Source of the DNA: Parabacteroides sp. AM08-6
Lineage (GTDB): Bacteria; Bacteroidota; Bacteroidia; Bacteroidales; Tannerellaceae
Length of the DNA: 64,000 nt
Assembly: GCF_003473295.1 (NCBI RefSeq)
Contig: NZ_QRMP01000001.1
Location: 372,001 to 436,000 of the forward strand
Direction: 5' to 3'
Shown here: one piece after another, positions 8,941 through 18,301 of the stretch
Position numbering within the stretch: position 1 is the first letter of the stretch
How the letters are laid out: every line of letters begins with the position of its first letter
Made by a program: the position numbers and the translations under genes
The notes under the pieces: generated by a model
Told to the model about the DNA's origin: nothing
Seen by the model: the letters and a program-made list of their open reading frames with translations, nothing else
The model's database searches: none

Positions 8941-9750
8941 ATGATTTGTTTTCCAAATGCCAAAATAAACTTGGGATTAAACGTTGTCAGTAAACGTCCT
9001 GATGGTTATCACAATATTGAAACCATCTTCTATCCTGTTCCTGTGAAAGATGCGCTGGAAATAGTGGACGCTCCAGCTTTCTCATTTTCACAAACAGGTA
9101 TTCAAATAGATGGACCGACAGAAAAAAACCTGGTAATTAAAGCATTAAATCTACTAAAAAAAGAATTTGAAATCCCTGCTCTGGAAGTGAATCTGCTAAA
9201 AGCGATTCCTTCCGGAGCAGGATTAGGAGGAGGTTCGTCTGATGCCGCTTTTATGCTTCGTTTGTTAAATGACTACTGCAAACTGGGAATAGCCCAAGAT
9301 AAACTAGAAACGTTAGCCGCCTCCATAGGGGCTGATTGTCCGTTTTTTATTCGTAATACACCCGTTTTTGCTTCAGGCACGGGAAATATATTCGAACCGG
9401 TTCAATTATCCTTACGTGGTTATTATCTTTGCCTGATAAAGCCGGATGTTGCAGTTTCTACCCCTGAAGCTTATTCAATGGTAAAACCTGCATTTCCTTC
9501 TATTTCTCTAAAGGAAATAATACAAACACCTGTTTGCGAGTGGAAAAAGGCCATGGTAAATGATTTTGAACAAAGTATATTTACTAAACATCCTGTTATT
9601 GCAGAGATTAAAGAAGCACTTTATCAGAATGGAGCAGTATATGCCTCTATGTCCGGCTCCGGTTCATCAGTTTTCGGGTTATTTAAAAAATCAACGAATC
9701 TGAAAAAGTTGTTTGAAGATTGTTTCGTTTGGGAAGGAGAACTGCCATGA
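8941..9750 (+). CDS. ispE: 4-diphosphocytidyl-2-C-methyl-D-erythritol kinase
   Basis: IspE phosphorylates CDP-methylerythritol at the 2-hydroxyl with ATP in the MEP isoprenoid pathway. The 269-residue GHMP kinase shows the N-terminal PNAKINLGLNV motif, the glycine-rich ATP loop PSGAGLGGGSSDAAF near residues 90-105, and the C-terminal MSGSGSSVFGLF motif. The last codons overlap the next gene by four bases (ATGA at 9747-9750), so translation of the methyltransferase is probably coupled. No other MEP gene is next to it. Confidence 0.96.
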   Translation: MICFPNAKINLGLNVVSKRPDGYHNIETIFYPVPVKDALEIVDAPAFSFSQTGIQIDGPTEKNLVIKALNLLKKEFEIPALEVNLLKAIPSGAGLGGGSSDAAFMLRLLNDYCKLGIAQDKLETLAASIGADCPFFIRNTPVFASGTGNIFEPVQLSLRGYYLCLIKPDVAVSTPEAYSMVKPAFPSISLKEIIQTPVCEWKKAMVNDFEQSIFTKHPVIAEIKEALYQNGAVYASMSGSGSSVFGLFKKSTNLKKLFEDCFVWEGELP

Positions 9751-10376
9751 AACACATTGCCGACTTTTTTGATGCATTAGCTGATCGCTGGGATGAACTT
9801 TGTTATCACGATCCCCAAAAGCTAAATTATATTCTAAAACAATCCGGACTTCGTCAGAGCATGCGTATCCTTGACGTGGGGTGTGGAACCGGTATTCTGG
9901 AAAGCTATTTGCTGGCGCATGCTCCTTCTAAGATTGTTGCAGTAGATCTCTCACCCCGTATGATAAAACAGGCACAACTAAAATATCATACACCTTTGGT
10001 TGATTTTCGTAGCATGGACGTATTGGATTTGAAAAATGAAATATTCGATTATATTATTGTTTATAGTGCATTCCCTCATTTTGAATATCCGGAGATACTA
10101 ATAGCTCACTTGGCTGAATTAACAAGCCCGGGAGGAAAATTGATAATTTGCCACAGTGAAGGACGAGTACAAATAAATGGTCATCATGACAAGCAAGCCA
10201 AAAGGATATCTTTTCCCCTTCTTAAAATAGAACAGGTAAAGTCTATAATGCGCCGCTTTTTTACTATTGATAAAGCTGAAGATACCGATCAACTTTATCT
10301 TATCTGTGGTACCCGTAAAGAAACGATTATTCGGCGCAATTCTAATAATTCGGAGAACAAAAGATACCGAGAATAA
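9747..10376 (+). CDS. Class I SAM-dependent methyltransferase
   Basis: The 209-residue protein has the Rossmann-like SAM-binding core: motif I ILDVGCGTGILES near residues 45-57, an acidic motif II (VAVDLSPRMI) and a later VYSAFPHF post-motif. The fold belongs to the UbiE/Methyltransf_11-25 group; the substrate cannot be told from sequence. The ATG overlaps the ispE stop by four bases, so the genes form one translation-coupled unit. In many Bacteroidales a small methyltransferase follows ispE, but no link to isoprenoids is proven. A terminator hairpin follows 29 nt after its stop. Confidence 0.87.
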   Translation: MKHIADFFDALADRWDELCYHDPQKLNYILKQSGLRQSMRILDVGCGTGILESYLLAHAPSKIVAVDLSPRMIKQAQLKYHTPLVDFRSMDVLDLKNEIFDYIIVYSAFPHFEYPEILIAHLAELTSPGGKLIICHSEGRVQINGHHDKQAKRISFPLLKIEQVKSIMRRFFTIDKAEDTDQLYLICGTRKETIIRRNSNNSENKRYRE

Positions 10377-10401
10377 ATTTCTTCTACCCTGAATCTAGAG
10401 A

Positions 10402-10427
10402 ATCCCGCAGGAATTTTCCTGCGGATT
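10402..10427. terminator. Bidirectional terminator hairpin
   Basis: CCGCAGGAA (10405-10413) pairs with TTCCTGCGG (10416-10424) around a 2-nt spacer, flanked by AT-rich sequence. It separates the convergent ispE-methyltransferase unit and the pilus operon and can serve both. Confidence 0.7.
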
Positions 10428-10452
10428 TATATCTGAAAAACATAAGTATTAC

Positions 10453-12708
10453 TCAATAATCCCTGATACAGCGTACCGGAAATGCACATGAACGGTCCAC
10501 ATCGTAAAACATAACCTCATCATGTTTGAAAAAAAAGCAACTGGCGGTTTCATTATTATCAAAAACACATGGTGTTGAAGACCAGTAAATGCCTATTTCT
10601 CCAATATATTCGACTTTGCCATTCGAATAACGGTCACCGGAAGCCGGAAGGATAATAGCTCCGGGAGGCGGAAGCCTTGTATCGTTAATAGATTCTTTTG
10701 CTGTGATTCCTAATTGCAATCCACTGAAAAGAGTATAAGCTCCTGTCGTAAGTTTTTCGAGTAACTCGGAATCAGATGTATTATTGAGGGTATTCGTCAT
10801 ATTTGAAAAATTACCAAAGCGATATATGGCAGGGTCGTTTGTCGTTTCTTCATACAGTAACTTCAGTTCCTCATAGGTCGGCAAGCGCCATTTACCACCG
10901 GCCCAAGTGTTCCGGCTTGAAAGATAGCGGCATATATCGCCAATATCAGCTTCCTTCTTGAATCCCAGATTGTTGTTGTATGTTTTGAAAGCGTCTGTAT
11001 CATCTTTGCCTGTCAGGGCTGTCGTGAAATTATAACTCTGGTGGGCATAAGGAATATTCTCCCAATTTCCATATTGGGGCGATACATAAGGATTGCCAAT
11101 CGGTTTAATCGGATAGAGAGAACCCCATTTGAAGAATAATCCTTGCGCAGTCGGCCTAAGTCTCACTAAATCTTCTTCAGAAGTAGCAAACGTCATGCTA
11201 TTGTCGAGAATCATGATATTACTGTGTGCAAACGTTTCTGCCATCGTGACTCGCCGAATCGTAAGGGTATCGCGGAGTCTTCCGTTTGAGAATGCGATTT
11301 GCCCGGTTGCATAACGGTTGTTAGTAGGTGGTGTTGCCTTTGCTATCCGGAGATTCAGGCCGGAGAGATTCTCGCCTCTGTCGGTAGTCGTGCTGTTTGC
11401 AAACTTAAGCCAGCCTGCTTCTCCCGGGTTGAGGACTTGTGCTTCCCAACTTCCCTGATAATCGGAAATAATCCTAAGTCTTAGCTCTTTGTTTGCGTTC
11501 CAAGGTACATCGACTACCTTTTTTTCGGTTCCCATGAAATATTGCCCGTCGTAAACAATATTATTTATTCCCGTCATATTTATAATCAGGATGGATGTTT
11601 TCAGGTTTGACAGTACGGATGATGCGTTAATTGCTTCCTCAAAACTCGGATAACCAATCCCTTCGGCAGCTGTTATTGTTACGATATATTTATGGTTACG
11701 ATATAGTGGGACATCGTCTCCGCGAAAGACTTCGTAATCTTCATGCATCTCTATGTCGGAGGTGAAATCGACACGATAGTAGTTGCGTTTTCCTTCATAA
11801 ATACCCTCCAAAACGAGGCATACTTTTTCGTTGGGCGCCGCTTTTGGTGCTTCGTACGTATATATTAGCCCTTCCATAAGCGGTCCCGGAGAATAGTCGC
11901 CTTGTGAATAGAGGTATTCGATAGGTGTATTCCGTGTAAAACCGGACGGTATCATCGGATTCTCGTTTCTTGAATAAGGATATCTGTTATCCCATTCTCT
12001 TATTATATCTCCGCTCGACTCATCCCAGGCCGGAGCGATGAATCCGCTTGTACGGTAATTTGCCAGATATATTTTCTCCAGCTTGAAGATATTGCTGTTT
12101 ACTCTATTCTGCACATCAATCCGTGCCAGCATGCGTTTCAGTTCGATTCCTGGAATTGTCATACCTTTATAAACGCCATATACAGATACTTCACCATACA
12201 TAGGCATAGGGGTAAAGCCCGGGACGGATGTGTTCCATTCATGGGAGCTCTGAAATGTCAGATGTTCCAATAAAAGTGGTTTTTCTATATAATAGGGACC
12301 ATAGCTCCATGCATCTAATACTTCTCGATGAGCGTTGGCAATTGCGACAACACTGCGGGCACGACTAAGGTCATCATTTTCTCCTATGGCCAATTGGAAT
12401 AAGACCAGGTAATCATCACTCCATGTTTCTTCTGATAAATCAGTTATATGGAAATGCTCGAGTAATACGGCCGGATACGAATCGTCGAAGAACATCAAGT
12501 CTATATCCTTTATTTTTCTTTCCCATATTTTGTCTTCTCCTGAGCGGGTCAGCATAGGGATTTCCAAACCGGGAACAGTCATTTTTACCGTTATTTTATT
12601 TTCTGCAGGTATAGTGCCACCGATTATGGACTCATCGGTACATCCCATCATGCACAGCAACAGGATGGTTGCGCTAATTATTATTGTCAGGATGTTATAT
12701 TGTTTCAT
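10453..12708 (-). CDS. Type V pilus tip-like fimbrillin lipoprotein with C-terminal lectin-like domain
   Basis: This 751-residue lipoprotein (lipobox CMMGC, lipidated Cys23) is the last and largest gene of the fimbrial operon. The N-terminal half has the beta-rich fimbrillin layout of Mfa/Fim accessory subunits, with a possible Arg cleavage site at LTRSG near residue 56. The C-terminal 190 residues resemble the DUF1566/Lcl-type C-type-lectin-like domain: GGKWRLPTYEELKLLYEE, IYWSSTP and the end FPVRCIRDY. Proteins of this shape sit at the tip of type V pili and are likely adhesins. The gene follows the minor fimbrillin with a 30-nt gap. The ligand is unknown. Confidence 0.82.
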   Translation of the reverse strand: MKQYNILTIIISATILLLCMMGCTDESIIGGTIPAENKITVKMTVPGLEIPMLTRSGEDKIWERKIKDIDLMFFDDSYPAVLLEHFHITDLSEETWSDDYLVLFQLAIGENDDLSRARSVVAIANAHREVLDAWSYGPYYIEKPLLLEHLTFQSSHEWNTSVPGFTPMPMYGEVSVYGVYKGMTIPGIELKRMLARIDVQNRVNSNIFKLEKIYLANYRTSGFIAPAWDESSGDIIREWDNRYPYSRNENPMIPSGFTRNTPIEYLYSQGDYSPGPLMEGLIYTYEAPKAAPNEKVCLVLEGIYEGKRNYYRVDFTSDIEMHEDYEVFRGDDVPLYRNHKYIVTITAAEGIGYPSFEEAINASSVLSNLKTSILIINMTGINNIVYDGQYFMGTEKKVVDVPWNANKELRLRIISDYQGSWEAQVLNPGEAGWLKFANSTTTDRGENLSGLNLRIAKATPPTNNRYATGQIAFSNGRLRDTLTIRRVTMAETFAHSNIMILDNSMTFATSEEDLVRLRPTAQGLFFKWGSLYPIKPIGNPYVSPQYGNWENIPYAHQSYNFTTALTGKDDTDAFKTYNNNLGFKKEADIGDICRYLSSRNTWAGGKWRLPTYEELKLLYEETTNDPAIYRFGNFSNMTNTLNNTSDSELLEKLTTGAYTLFSGLQLGITAKESINDTRLPPPGAIILPASGDRYSNGKVEYIGEIGIYWSSTPCVFDNNETASCFFFKHDEVMFYDVDRSCAFPVRCIRDY

Positions 12709-12738
12709 ACTGTTATATGTATTTAATTATAAATCATT

Positions 12739-14115
12739 TTAGCGGTTGATCCTAATTAGTTTTGTCAGGTTACCGGCTTTGACTTCTGCTATTGCATAGC
12801 AACCGTTATGCTCTGGAATTTTTATCTCTTGCATATTCGAGTATTCTATTTCCCGGCGGAGATAGCCCTCCTTCTCGTCAAGAGCTACCCGCAGCCAACC
12901 ATATAAAAGGCTGTTGGTGTCGGTGACCGGTTCGCCTGTTTTAGTATAATATCGTGTTTCTCCAATACAGATGCCATCCGGGTAATTCCGATCGCTATGG
13001 TCATAATTGGTTATGGCAATCACATCGGCCCTGTCTTGGTAATTCGGCAAGTAAAGGTTATCTTCACTCACGGTCAGGAAATATTGCGGATCGAGAATAA
13101 CGTCTTGCTTGACATTTGTCCATGGACTGATAGTGGTGTAAAACTCTATCTTTTCCCTATGTATATTTGCGGTTGTTTTATAGACATAGTTACGCCTTAC
13201 CTCTCGCATGGTCAGGGGTTCTAAGTTGGTCATGTCGGCAAAGTCCAACAAGGTCGTAACGGCTCTTCTTTGTCCTTCTTCGGTGTCTATACCTTCAATG
13301 GTCAAGATTAGTTTATCGTTATGGTTTGCCGCGTCGCAGGTTCTCTCCGGCGTATAGAAAGAACAATACCGGCTTGATTCATACCCGATTTTCAAAGGAA
13401 CTCCCGTATGCTGCCAGACAACCTCCTTATTGGGTATGACAGTCTGCATATCGGAACCGAAAAATATGTCGGGACCAACCAGATAGCCTTCGTCGTATGA
13501 CCTCGACAAGGTGATTTTAGTATTCTCTGTAACAGCTGCTTCAAACCACGGATAGGTTTTGAACCAAATATCGACCCGTGCGACTGCACGTTCGACCCTT
13601 AATTCTTGTGCAAGGGCGCTGTTTTCGTCTGCATGACTTTCTGTTATGGAGATGTTATGGACGATGCCTGTCATCGGTATTCCTTTTGTCCCGATAGCTG
13701 TATGGTTTTGATTGAAAATATCTGCCATTTGGAATTTTATCGTGTTCAGATCGTAAGGAGAGCTTACCGACTCTAATGTCCTGGTTAATGCATCCGGTTC
13801 GTTCAGGATGACGATGAGCGCTTTGTCCTGGTTATGGCGAACTTTCAAATAGGTATTGAATGACCAGACGTTGTTTTTGTCCAGTATTACCATTTGGTTG
13901 ATATCAACAGTGGGATAAGTCGATACGTTATCGAATACAATAAAGCGGGCGGAATATACATACTCATCGACCTGCACATCGCCTGTAATGATATTTATAG
14001 CCATCATCCCCTTTGTATCTTGCAGGACAGGTTCGCCTATTGCGTGCTCTGCTGTGCAGGCATAAAGGGTTATGGTCGCAATAACTATGTATATCAGGTT
14101 CAATATCGTTTTCAT
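12739..14115 (-). CDS. Fimbrillin-family minor pilus subunit lipoprotein
   Basis: The 458-residue protein begins with a lipoprotein signal ending LYAC (Cys20). It has a beta-rich body of the fimbrillin superfamily, for example the RVERAVARVDIWFKTYP stretch near residue 170, which matches the region where Mfa/Fim N-terminal domains carry the conserved R-x-A-A-K-hydrophobic motif. It lies between the anchor and the tip gene, the place of accessory Mfa3/FimC-D type subunits. It starts 20 nt after the anchor stop. Assignment as accessory subunit rests on context and fold-like features; exact orthology is uncertain. Confidence 0.75.
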   Translation of the reverse strand: MKTILNLIYIVIATITLYACTAEHAIGEPVLQDTKGMMAINIITGDVQVDEYVYSARFIVFDNVSTYPTVDINQMVILDKNNVWSFNTYLKVRHNQDKALIVILNEPDALTRTLESVSSPYDLNTIKFQMADIFNQNHTAIGTKGIPMTGIVHNISITESHADENSALAQELRVERAVARVDIWFKTYPWFEAAVTENTKITLSRSYDEGYLVGPDIFFGSDMQTVIPNKEVVWQHTGVPLKIGYESSRYCSFYTPERTCDAANHNDKLILTIEGIDTEEGQRRAVTTLLDFADMTNLEPLTMREVRRNYVYKTTANIHREKIEFYTTISPWTNVKQDVILDPQYFLTVSEDNLYLPNYQDRADVIAITNYDHSDRNYPDGICIGETRYYTKTGEPVTDTNSLLYGWLRVALDEKEGYLRREIEYSNMQEIKIPEHNGCYAIAEVKAGNLTKLIRINR

Positions 14116-14135
14116 AAAATTCCTTTTTCAAATAT

Positions 14136-15161
14136 TCAAATTCCTATGTCGTTGAGCCATATGATCCAGTCGTTGACAATCACTTTGACAGCGACAAAGT
14201 TCTCAGGACCACCCGGCTCATCTCCTTTATATATAACTACAATATGCCATTCGCTTTGCCTGTCCAGATATTCCTGCATGGGCAACGGGCTGCCGTCAGG
14301 GCGCGAAGCGGGTTTGGTATGTTCCAATAATCTCATCAGGTCGTAATCCCATACGACCTTTCCGGTTTCCGTACTGCAGACGGTGAGCCGGTAATCATAT
14401 TCTTCTTCATGAAGTAGCCGCCCGGTATTGATATGGGCTTCCGCTATTGCTCCGGATGCGGCATCGCCGGCTGTCAGGGAATAGGGGGTGTACTTCACTG
14501 TTTCTTTATTTTTCGGGCTGTTGTCATGTCCGTAGACTGCGCCTTCGGGAGTAATGATCTCAAACGTATAGGCGGCAGCTTTCGTATCGGCCTTTGTCTC
14601 TTGCCCGTAGTCCGAACTTGCCAACACCAGATTGAAGAGATTGGTTGCTTTTATGAGGTGTATGGGATGAACGGTCTCATTTGCCTGGTAATCGATTTCC
14701 TTTGTTGTCCCGATCCATAACGGCGGAAATTCATGGGAAACGGTATTCGAGTTACGTGCCAGTGCTATTTGTGTTTCGTATGGCGTTGTTTCTCCGGGAA
14801 TAAGCCGGCTTCCGTTTTTTCCTGTGACACGGAAGTTGTCGGAAAGTCCGCCGACTGTCAATATCTTATATTTCCCGAAAGGGAGGTTGTAGCCAAAAGG
14901 CATTCTTTTGTTTCCAATAAGTTCTTCCTGCGAAGATTGCATGGTGAACAGGTATTTATCCTGCGCATCGAAGATAAACAGGTCGACGGAGCCGACATGC
15001 GGATCAAAAGAGTCCGTGTACTCCATATTATGGTCGTAGATAAACTCGAGGTATGTCCTGCATTCATCTATATACTCTCTGATGCAAGACAACAGGAAGA
15101 CAGACACGAAGACTGTCAAGGCCAATGCACTAAAATTCCGATATATTCTGTTCGTGTTCAT
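14136..15161 (-). CDS. mfa2: FimB/Mfa2-family pilus anchor lipoprotein
   Basis: The 341-residue lipoprotein has a long signal sequence and lipobox LLSC (Cys26), followed by the CIREYIDEC arrangement. A Cys a few residues after the lipid Cys is typical of FimB/Mfa2 anchors. The LPFGKYKILTVGGL stretch near residue 95 matches the conserved region of this family. In Porphyromonas Mfa2/FimB anchors the pilus in the outer membrane and limits its length. The gene is second in the operon. A hairpin in the 110-nt gap before it may lower its expression relative to the major pilin. Confidence 0.85.
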   Translation of the reverse strand: MNTNRIYRNFSALALTVFVSVFLLSCIREYIDECRTYLEFIYDHNMEYTDSFDPHVGSVDLFIFDAQDKYLFTMQSSQEELIGNKRMPFGYNLPFGKYKILTVGGLSDNFRVTGKNGSRLIPGETTPYETQIALARNSNTVSHEFPPLWIGTTKEIDYQANETVHPIHLIKATNLFNLVLASSDYGQETKADTKAAAYTFEIITPEGAVYGHDNSPKNKETVKYTPYSLTAGDAASGAIAEAHINTGRLLHEEEYDYRLTVCSTETGKVVWDYDLMRLLEHTKPASRPDGSPLPMQEYLDRQSEWHIVVIYKGDEPGGPENFVAVKVIVNDWIIWLNDIGI

Positions 15162-15188
15162 ACTCCTGTGTTATTATTAAAAAGTACT

Positions 15189-15238
15189 TTCGGAAGAAAC
15201 CTTTGTTTCATGAGGGTGGAACTAAAGTTTCTTCCGAA
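15189..15238 (-). terminator. Hairpin between major pilin and anchor genes (possible attenuator)
   Basis: A perfect 12-bp inverted repeat, 15189-15200 and 15227-15238 (GTTTCTTCCGAA), has a 26-nt loop. In minus-strand RNA the stem is followed by AGTAC and then five U. It starts 33 nt after the major pilin stop. The form suggests partial transcription termination or an RNA end that protects the pilin message. Confidence 0.6.
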
Positions 15239-15271
15239 TGAAACTATTATTACATCAAGGACTTGACAGTC

Positions 15272-16825
15272 TTAAATATCAATTTCATTTTCCCATACAA
15301 TCCATGGAGCAACCGATACGGTGATGCCCAGATAACCTGCTGCTTCATCGATAGGATCTTTCGGGTCCGGATCACCCGGGCCGGGGTTGTTTGCTTCCGG
15401 ATACCAGGGGCTGCCCGGTCCGCCAACGGAATTCAATGTCAGCGAATACCAGTTGTTGCGTACAACACCGTATTTTCCGAAAACCATTTCTTCGTCTAAT
15501 GTATTGTCATGACGGACCATATAGTAGTAGTAACAGAGGCCTTTCTGATACCAGCGGATCACGTCGTTCTTATTATCTTTGATCACTTGTCCACCGTTAG
15601 GTATCCCATTTAAATCTTCCTCTGTAAGACTGACGAAATTAACTCCGGAGATGATAATTCCGGGATGTTCGCTTGCATACTCTTTGATTTTAACAAACAT
15701 ATTGTCACAAGCTTTCTTTAAGTTTGAGTCCTCACCGGCTTCTCTATAAGCCTCTTTCAACTCGTCGAGACCGTTATAATTCTTACCGGCATAGTTGAAC
15801 CAGTCGCCATCGGTATTGAAACCCGGTGGAAAATAGGTCGCTTTTATCACCAGACGGGTTGCATTTCCGAATAGCTGATGGTCAGCATCCATTGTGTTTT
15901 CGATGCAATAAGCGGTTGTTCCCTTATCCTGCCAGTTATAAGTTTCAGCCAGCAACGGGCTATAATCGTTGTTTGTATCAATTGTTGCAAATACAAGTCC
16001 GGAAGCTCCGTTGAAGTTTGGATCGTATGTATAGAAATTCTTTTTATAAATATTCTGGGCATGCGTACTTCCAAGTATGTATTTTTCGGCGCATGGGTAG
16101 TAGGTCGAATTCACTGCGTCGAGTGTCCATCGACCGAACGTAAAAGAGGCTCCTTCTTGTTTTGTTGTGGCTCCATCCTTTTTTTCCTGCAAGTCGAGTT
16201 TGGCTGCCAGACGCTCAAGGCTGACAGGCACTCTCTTGTCTTCAACACCAGCCTCATTATCTGCAAGACTGTTTGAGATGTCGATGAGCAGGTTGCTTAC
16301 TTTACCCACTATCTCTTCATTGGGGCCACTGTTGATCATCGTGAAACCTTTGCTGATACTGCCGGTGTTATCTATAACCTCGTCTTTTGTCGTACCGGTG
16401 ATTGCAGCATTGATAGAGCTGAAACTCGATGTCACGCTGATATTGTTGATTGCGTTTTTAAGCATTCCGTCAGGATTGGCAATCACCAATAGTTGTTTTG
16501 CGTTTTTCGACACTTTGATCGCTTCTGGTGTTGTCGAGGATGTAGAGAGCATCGTGAAATAATTTGTTGTTCCGGGGATTCCCACAACCATGCCATGTTC
16601 ATCAAAAGTAATCAGGTAAAGAGTTTTCAAATCGCTCTCGTTTTCCCCGGGTTTTTCGGCGGAACCGGAAGCGCGGGTCGTCGGCTGCGTTTCGATTTTG
16701 ATGGAAAGATACGCCACGTCTACGTCTGCCATCTGCGGACCGCCGTGATGATCTACGTCATCATTGTTACAACTGGTCAAGGCGGCTATCACCAACATTG
16801 ACATAAAAATAGTTCTCAGTTTCAT
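15272..16825 (-). CDS. mfa1: Mfa1-family major fimbrial subunit precursor
   Basis: This is the first gene of the type V pilus operon. The 517-residue precursor has a lipoprotein signal (ALTSC, Cys19) and a candidate protease site at Arg51 (QPTTR followed by ASGS), matching the Arg cleavage that matures Mfa1/FimA pilins before strand-exchange polymerisation. The C-terminal segment VSVAPWIVWENEIDI is the typical Mfa1 end, which acts as or near the donor strand. The central region is low in similarity, as usual for surface-exposed pilins. Transcription is divergent from an HTH regulator. Confidence 0.88.
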   Translation of the reverse strand: MKLRTIFMSMLVIAALTSCNNDDVDHHGGPQMADVDVAYLSIKIETQPTTRASGSAEKPGENESDLKTLYLITFDEHGMVVGIPGTTNYFTMLSTSSTTPEAIKVSKNAKQLLVIANPDGMLKNAINNISVTSSFSSINAAITGTTKDEVIDNTGSISKGFTMINSGPNEEIVGKVSNLLIDISNSLADNEAGVEDKRVPVSLERLAAKLDLQEKKDGATTKQEGASFTFGRWTLDAVNSTYYPCAEKYILGSTHAQNIYKKNFYTYDPNFNGASGLVFATIDTNNDYSPLLAETYNWQDKGTTAYCIENTMDADHQLFGNATRLVIKATYFPPGFNTDGDWFNYAGKNYNGLDELKEAYREAGEDSNLKKACDNMFVKIKEYASEHPGIIISGVNFVSLTEEDLNGIPNGGQVIKDNKNDVIRWYQKGLCYYYYMVRHDNTLDEEMVFGKYGVVRNNWYSLTLNSVGGPGSPWYPEANNPGPGDPDPKDPIDEAAGYLGITVSVAPWIVWENEIDI

Positions 16826-17225
16826 TGTCTTGTTTTTTTAATTGTGATTAAGTAAATGATAATATAACTTTTTGCATACGCATAAAATTCTTTTTGTTTT
16901 CAACGGCAAAGTTCAACCATTATGAAGTACGAAAAAAGACAACTTTATCGGGTGAAAATGAAGGGTTAGAACCTTTTTTGAGGAGGAAGATGTTTGAGCA
17001 TAGATTATTCTGCAAAACGATGGGAATAACGATTTTGTTTGTGGACTTTTCGGAGGAATCCTGTCCGGATATTGACAGAAAAGGAGAAAAACTTAGGGTG
17101 ATGGGGCTAAGTTTGAAACTCTGTCTTTTTTTAGCAGTTTAGACCCTGTGTCTTTTGATAATTTTTCTTACATTTCGATACCCGTAATTTTGTGTTTTCT
17201 ATTCATATATAATAATGTAACAAAT
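16826..17225. promoter_or_regulatory. Divergent control region between mfa1 and the HTH regulator
   Basis: The 400 bp hold no supported gene. On the plus strand TAATTTTG (17185-17192) is a good -7 box for the regulator. On the minus strand GAACTTTG near 16905-16912 is a one-mismatch box for mfa1, giving an 85-nt leader. A perfect 8-bp inverted repeat AAACTTAG/CTAAGTTT (17089-17096 and 17107-17114) lies between them and could be an operator. An 82-codon open frame at 16894-17142 has no family resemblance and is not called. Confidence 0.45.
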
Positions 17226-18203
17226 ATGAAAAAGAAAGATCTACATGATATATTTATCGAAGAATTGCAGAATAGGGGAATTAAGAAAGCTGATCTTGTC
17301 TACCTCATATCTGACATTCTCAAACTGGAGAAGGAGTCTGCCTATAGAAGGCTGGCAGGAAAAGTGAACTTCTCTGTCAGGGAAATGGGGATTCTGGCTA
17401 AAGCTTTGAACATTTCCTTGGACAGTCTTTTGTACCAGGATTTGGGACTTCAATGGGTGCCAGTTATATTGGGGTTACCGTCAGCCTATCATTCTATGGA
17501 TTCATTGTATGACTTGATGGAATCCAATATAGCGAAAGTCAAAGAAATCAGTCTGGATGAAGTTAATGAAACAGGAAATGTGTACCATGCTTTGCCTTTG
17601 GAATGCTATGTACACTCTCCAGTTCTTATGAAGTTTATGTTTTTTAAATGGGGCAGTTACTTTGTGCAGTCGGAAGAGTTCAGTGATTTTGCCAGTTGGG
17701 AACCGCCAAGTAGGCTATTTAAAATTGCAGAGAATTTTTATAATATATATAATTTCCAGAAAGGATTTTACGTTTGGGATAATGCCTTAATATGGAATAT
17801 AAGTAAAGAAATACTTAATTTCTATAAGATGCGTATCATCAATACACAAGAGAAAAACGAAATTAAAAATGAACTTAAAGAGTTCCTGTTAAAGCTGGAA
17901 ATGTTTTTGAACGAGACTTATACTCCGAAATTTGCTTTGCCGCCGGATTATAAATTTTACGTTTCGGCTATGAATTTGGGATTTTCAACAAGCTATTTTA
18001 CTTCCAGTAAGCAGTCTTTAGCTCTGTTTCAAACAAATTTCAGCTTTTCCATGATTACTGATTCGAATGATAAATTCAAAAAGATGCAAGAATGGATTCG
18101 GTCATTCTGTAAACTTTCTACCCTATTTTCCGAAGGAGGACGTATCGAAAGACGTTTATTCTTTAATAAACAACACAAAATAATAGATGAGATATTAGAA
18201 TAA
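17226..18203 (+). CDS. Putative HTH regulator divergent from the pilus operon
   Basis: The 325-residue protein has an XRE-like helix-turn-helix region in its first 75 residues (DLVYLISDILKLEKESAYRR, then REMGILAKALNISLDSLL). A roughly 250-residue helical, aromatic-rich C-terminal part follows that I do not recognise. Proteins of this form are often found beside fimbrial and other surface-protein operons in Bacteroidales. The start at 17226 was chosen because the promoter box (17185-17192) lies upstream and the HTH begins at once. Control of mfa1 is an inference from the divergent layout. Confidence 0.72.
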   Translation: MKKKDLHDIFIEELQNRGIKKADLVYLISDILKLEKESAYRRLAGKVNFSVREMGILAKALNISLDSLLYQDLGLQWVPVILGLPSAYHSMDSLYDLMESNIAKVKEISLDEVNETGNVYHALPLECYVHSPVLMKFMFFKWGSYFVQSEEFSDFASWEPPSRLFKIAENFYNIYNFQKGFYVWDNALIWNISKEILNFYKMRIINTQEKNEIKNELKEFLLKLEMFLNETYTPKFALPPDYKFYVSAMNLGFSTSYFTSSKQSLALFQTNFSFSMITDSNDKFKKMQEWIRSFCKLSTLFSEGGRIERRLFFNKQHKIIDEILE

Positions 18204-18267
18204 AGGGTGTGCCTATTGCCCCTAAAAGTTTTTGTCTAACTGTAGGGACACTTAACAGACACACCCT
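18204..18267. terminator. Long imperfect hairpin between convergent genes
   Basis: AGGGTGTG (18204-18211) pairs with CACACCCT (18260-18267). The pairing extends inwards imperfectly through CCTATT/GACAG-like and CCCTA/TAGGG segments to a loop near 18225-18242. It lies one base after the regulator stop and 35 nt from the mdh stop, so it probably ends both transcripts. Confidence 0.65.
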
Positions 18268-18301
18268 ATGCTTAATTAACCTAAATCTTTTTGCCTGTAA
18301 A

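Noticed and set aside
16894..17142. An 82-codon frame on the plus strand between mfa1 and the HTH gene
   Set aside because: It starts in the probable mfa1 promoter region, has no recognisable domain, and a dyad symmetric element lies within it. Treated as control region.
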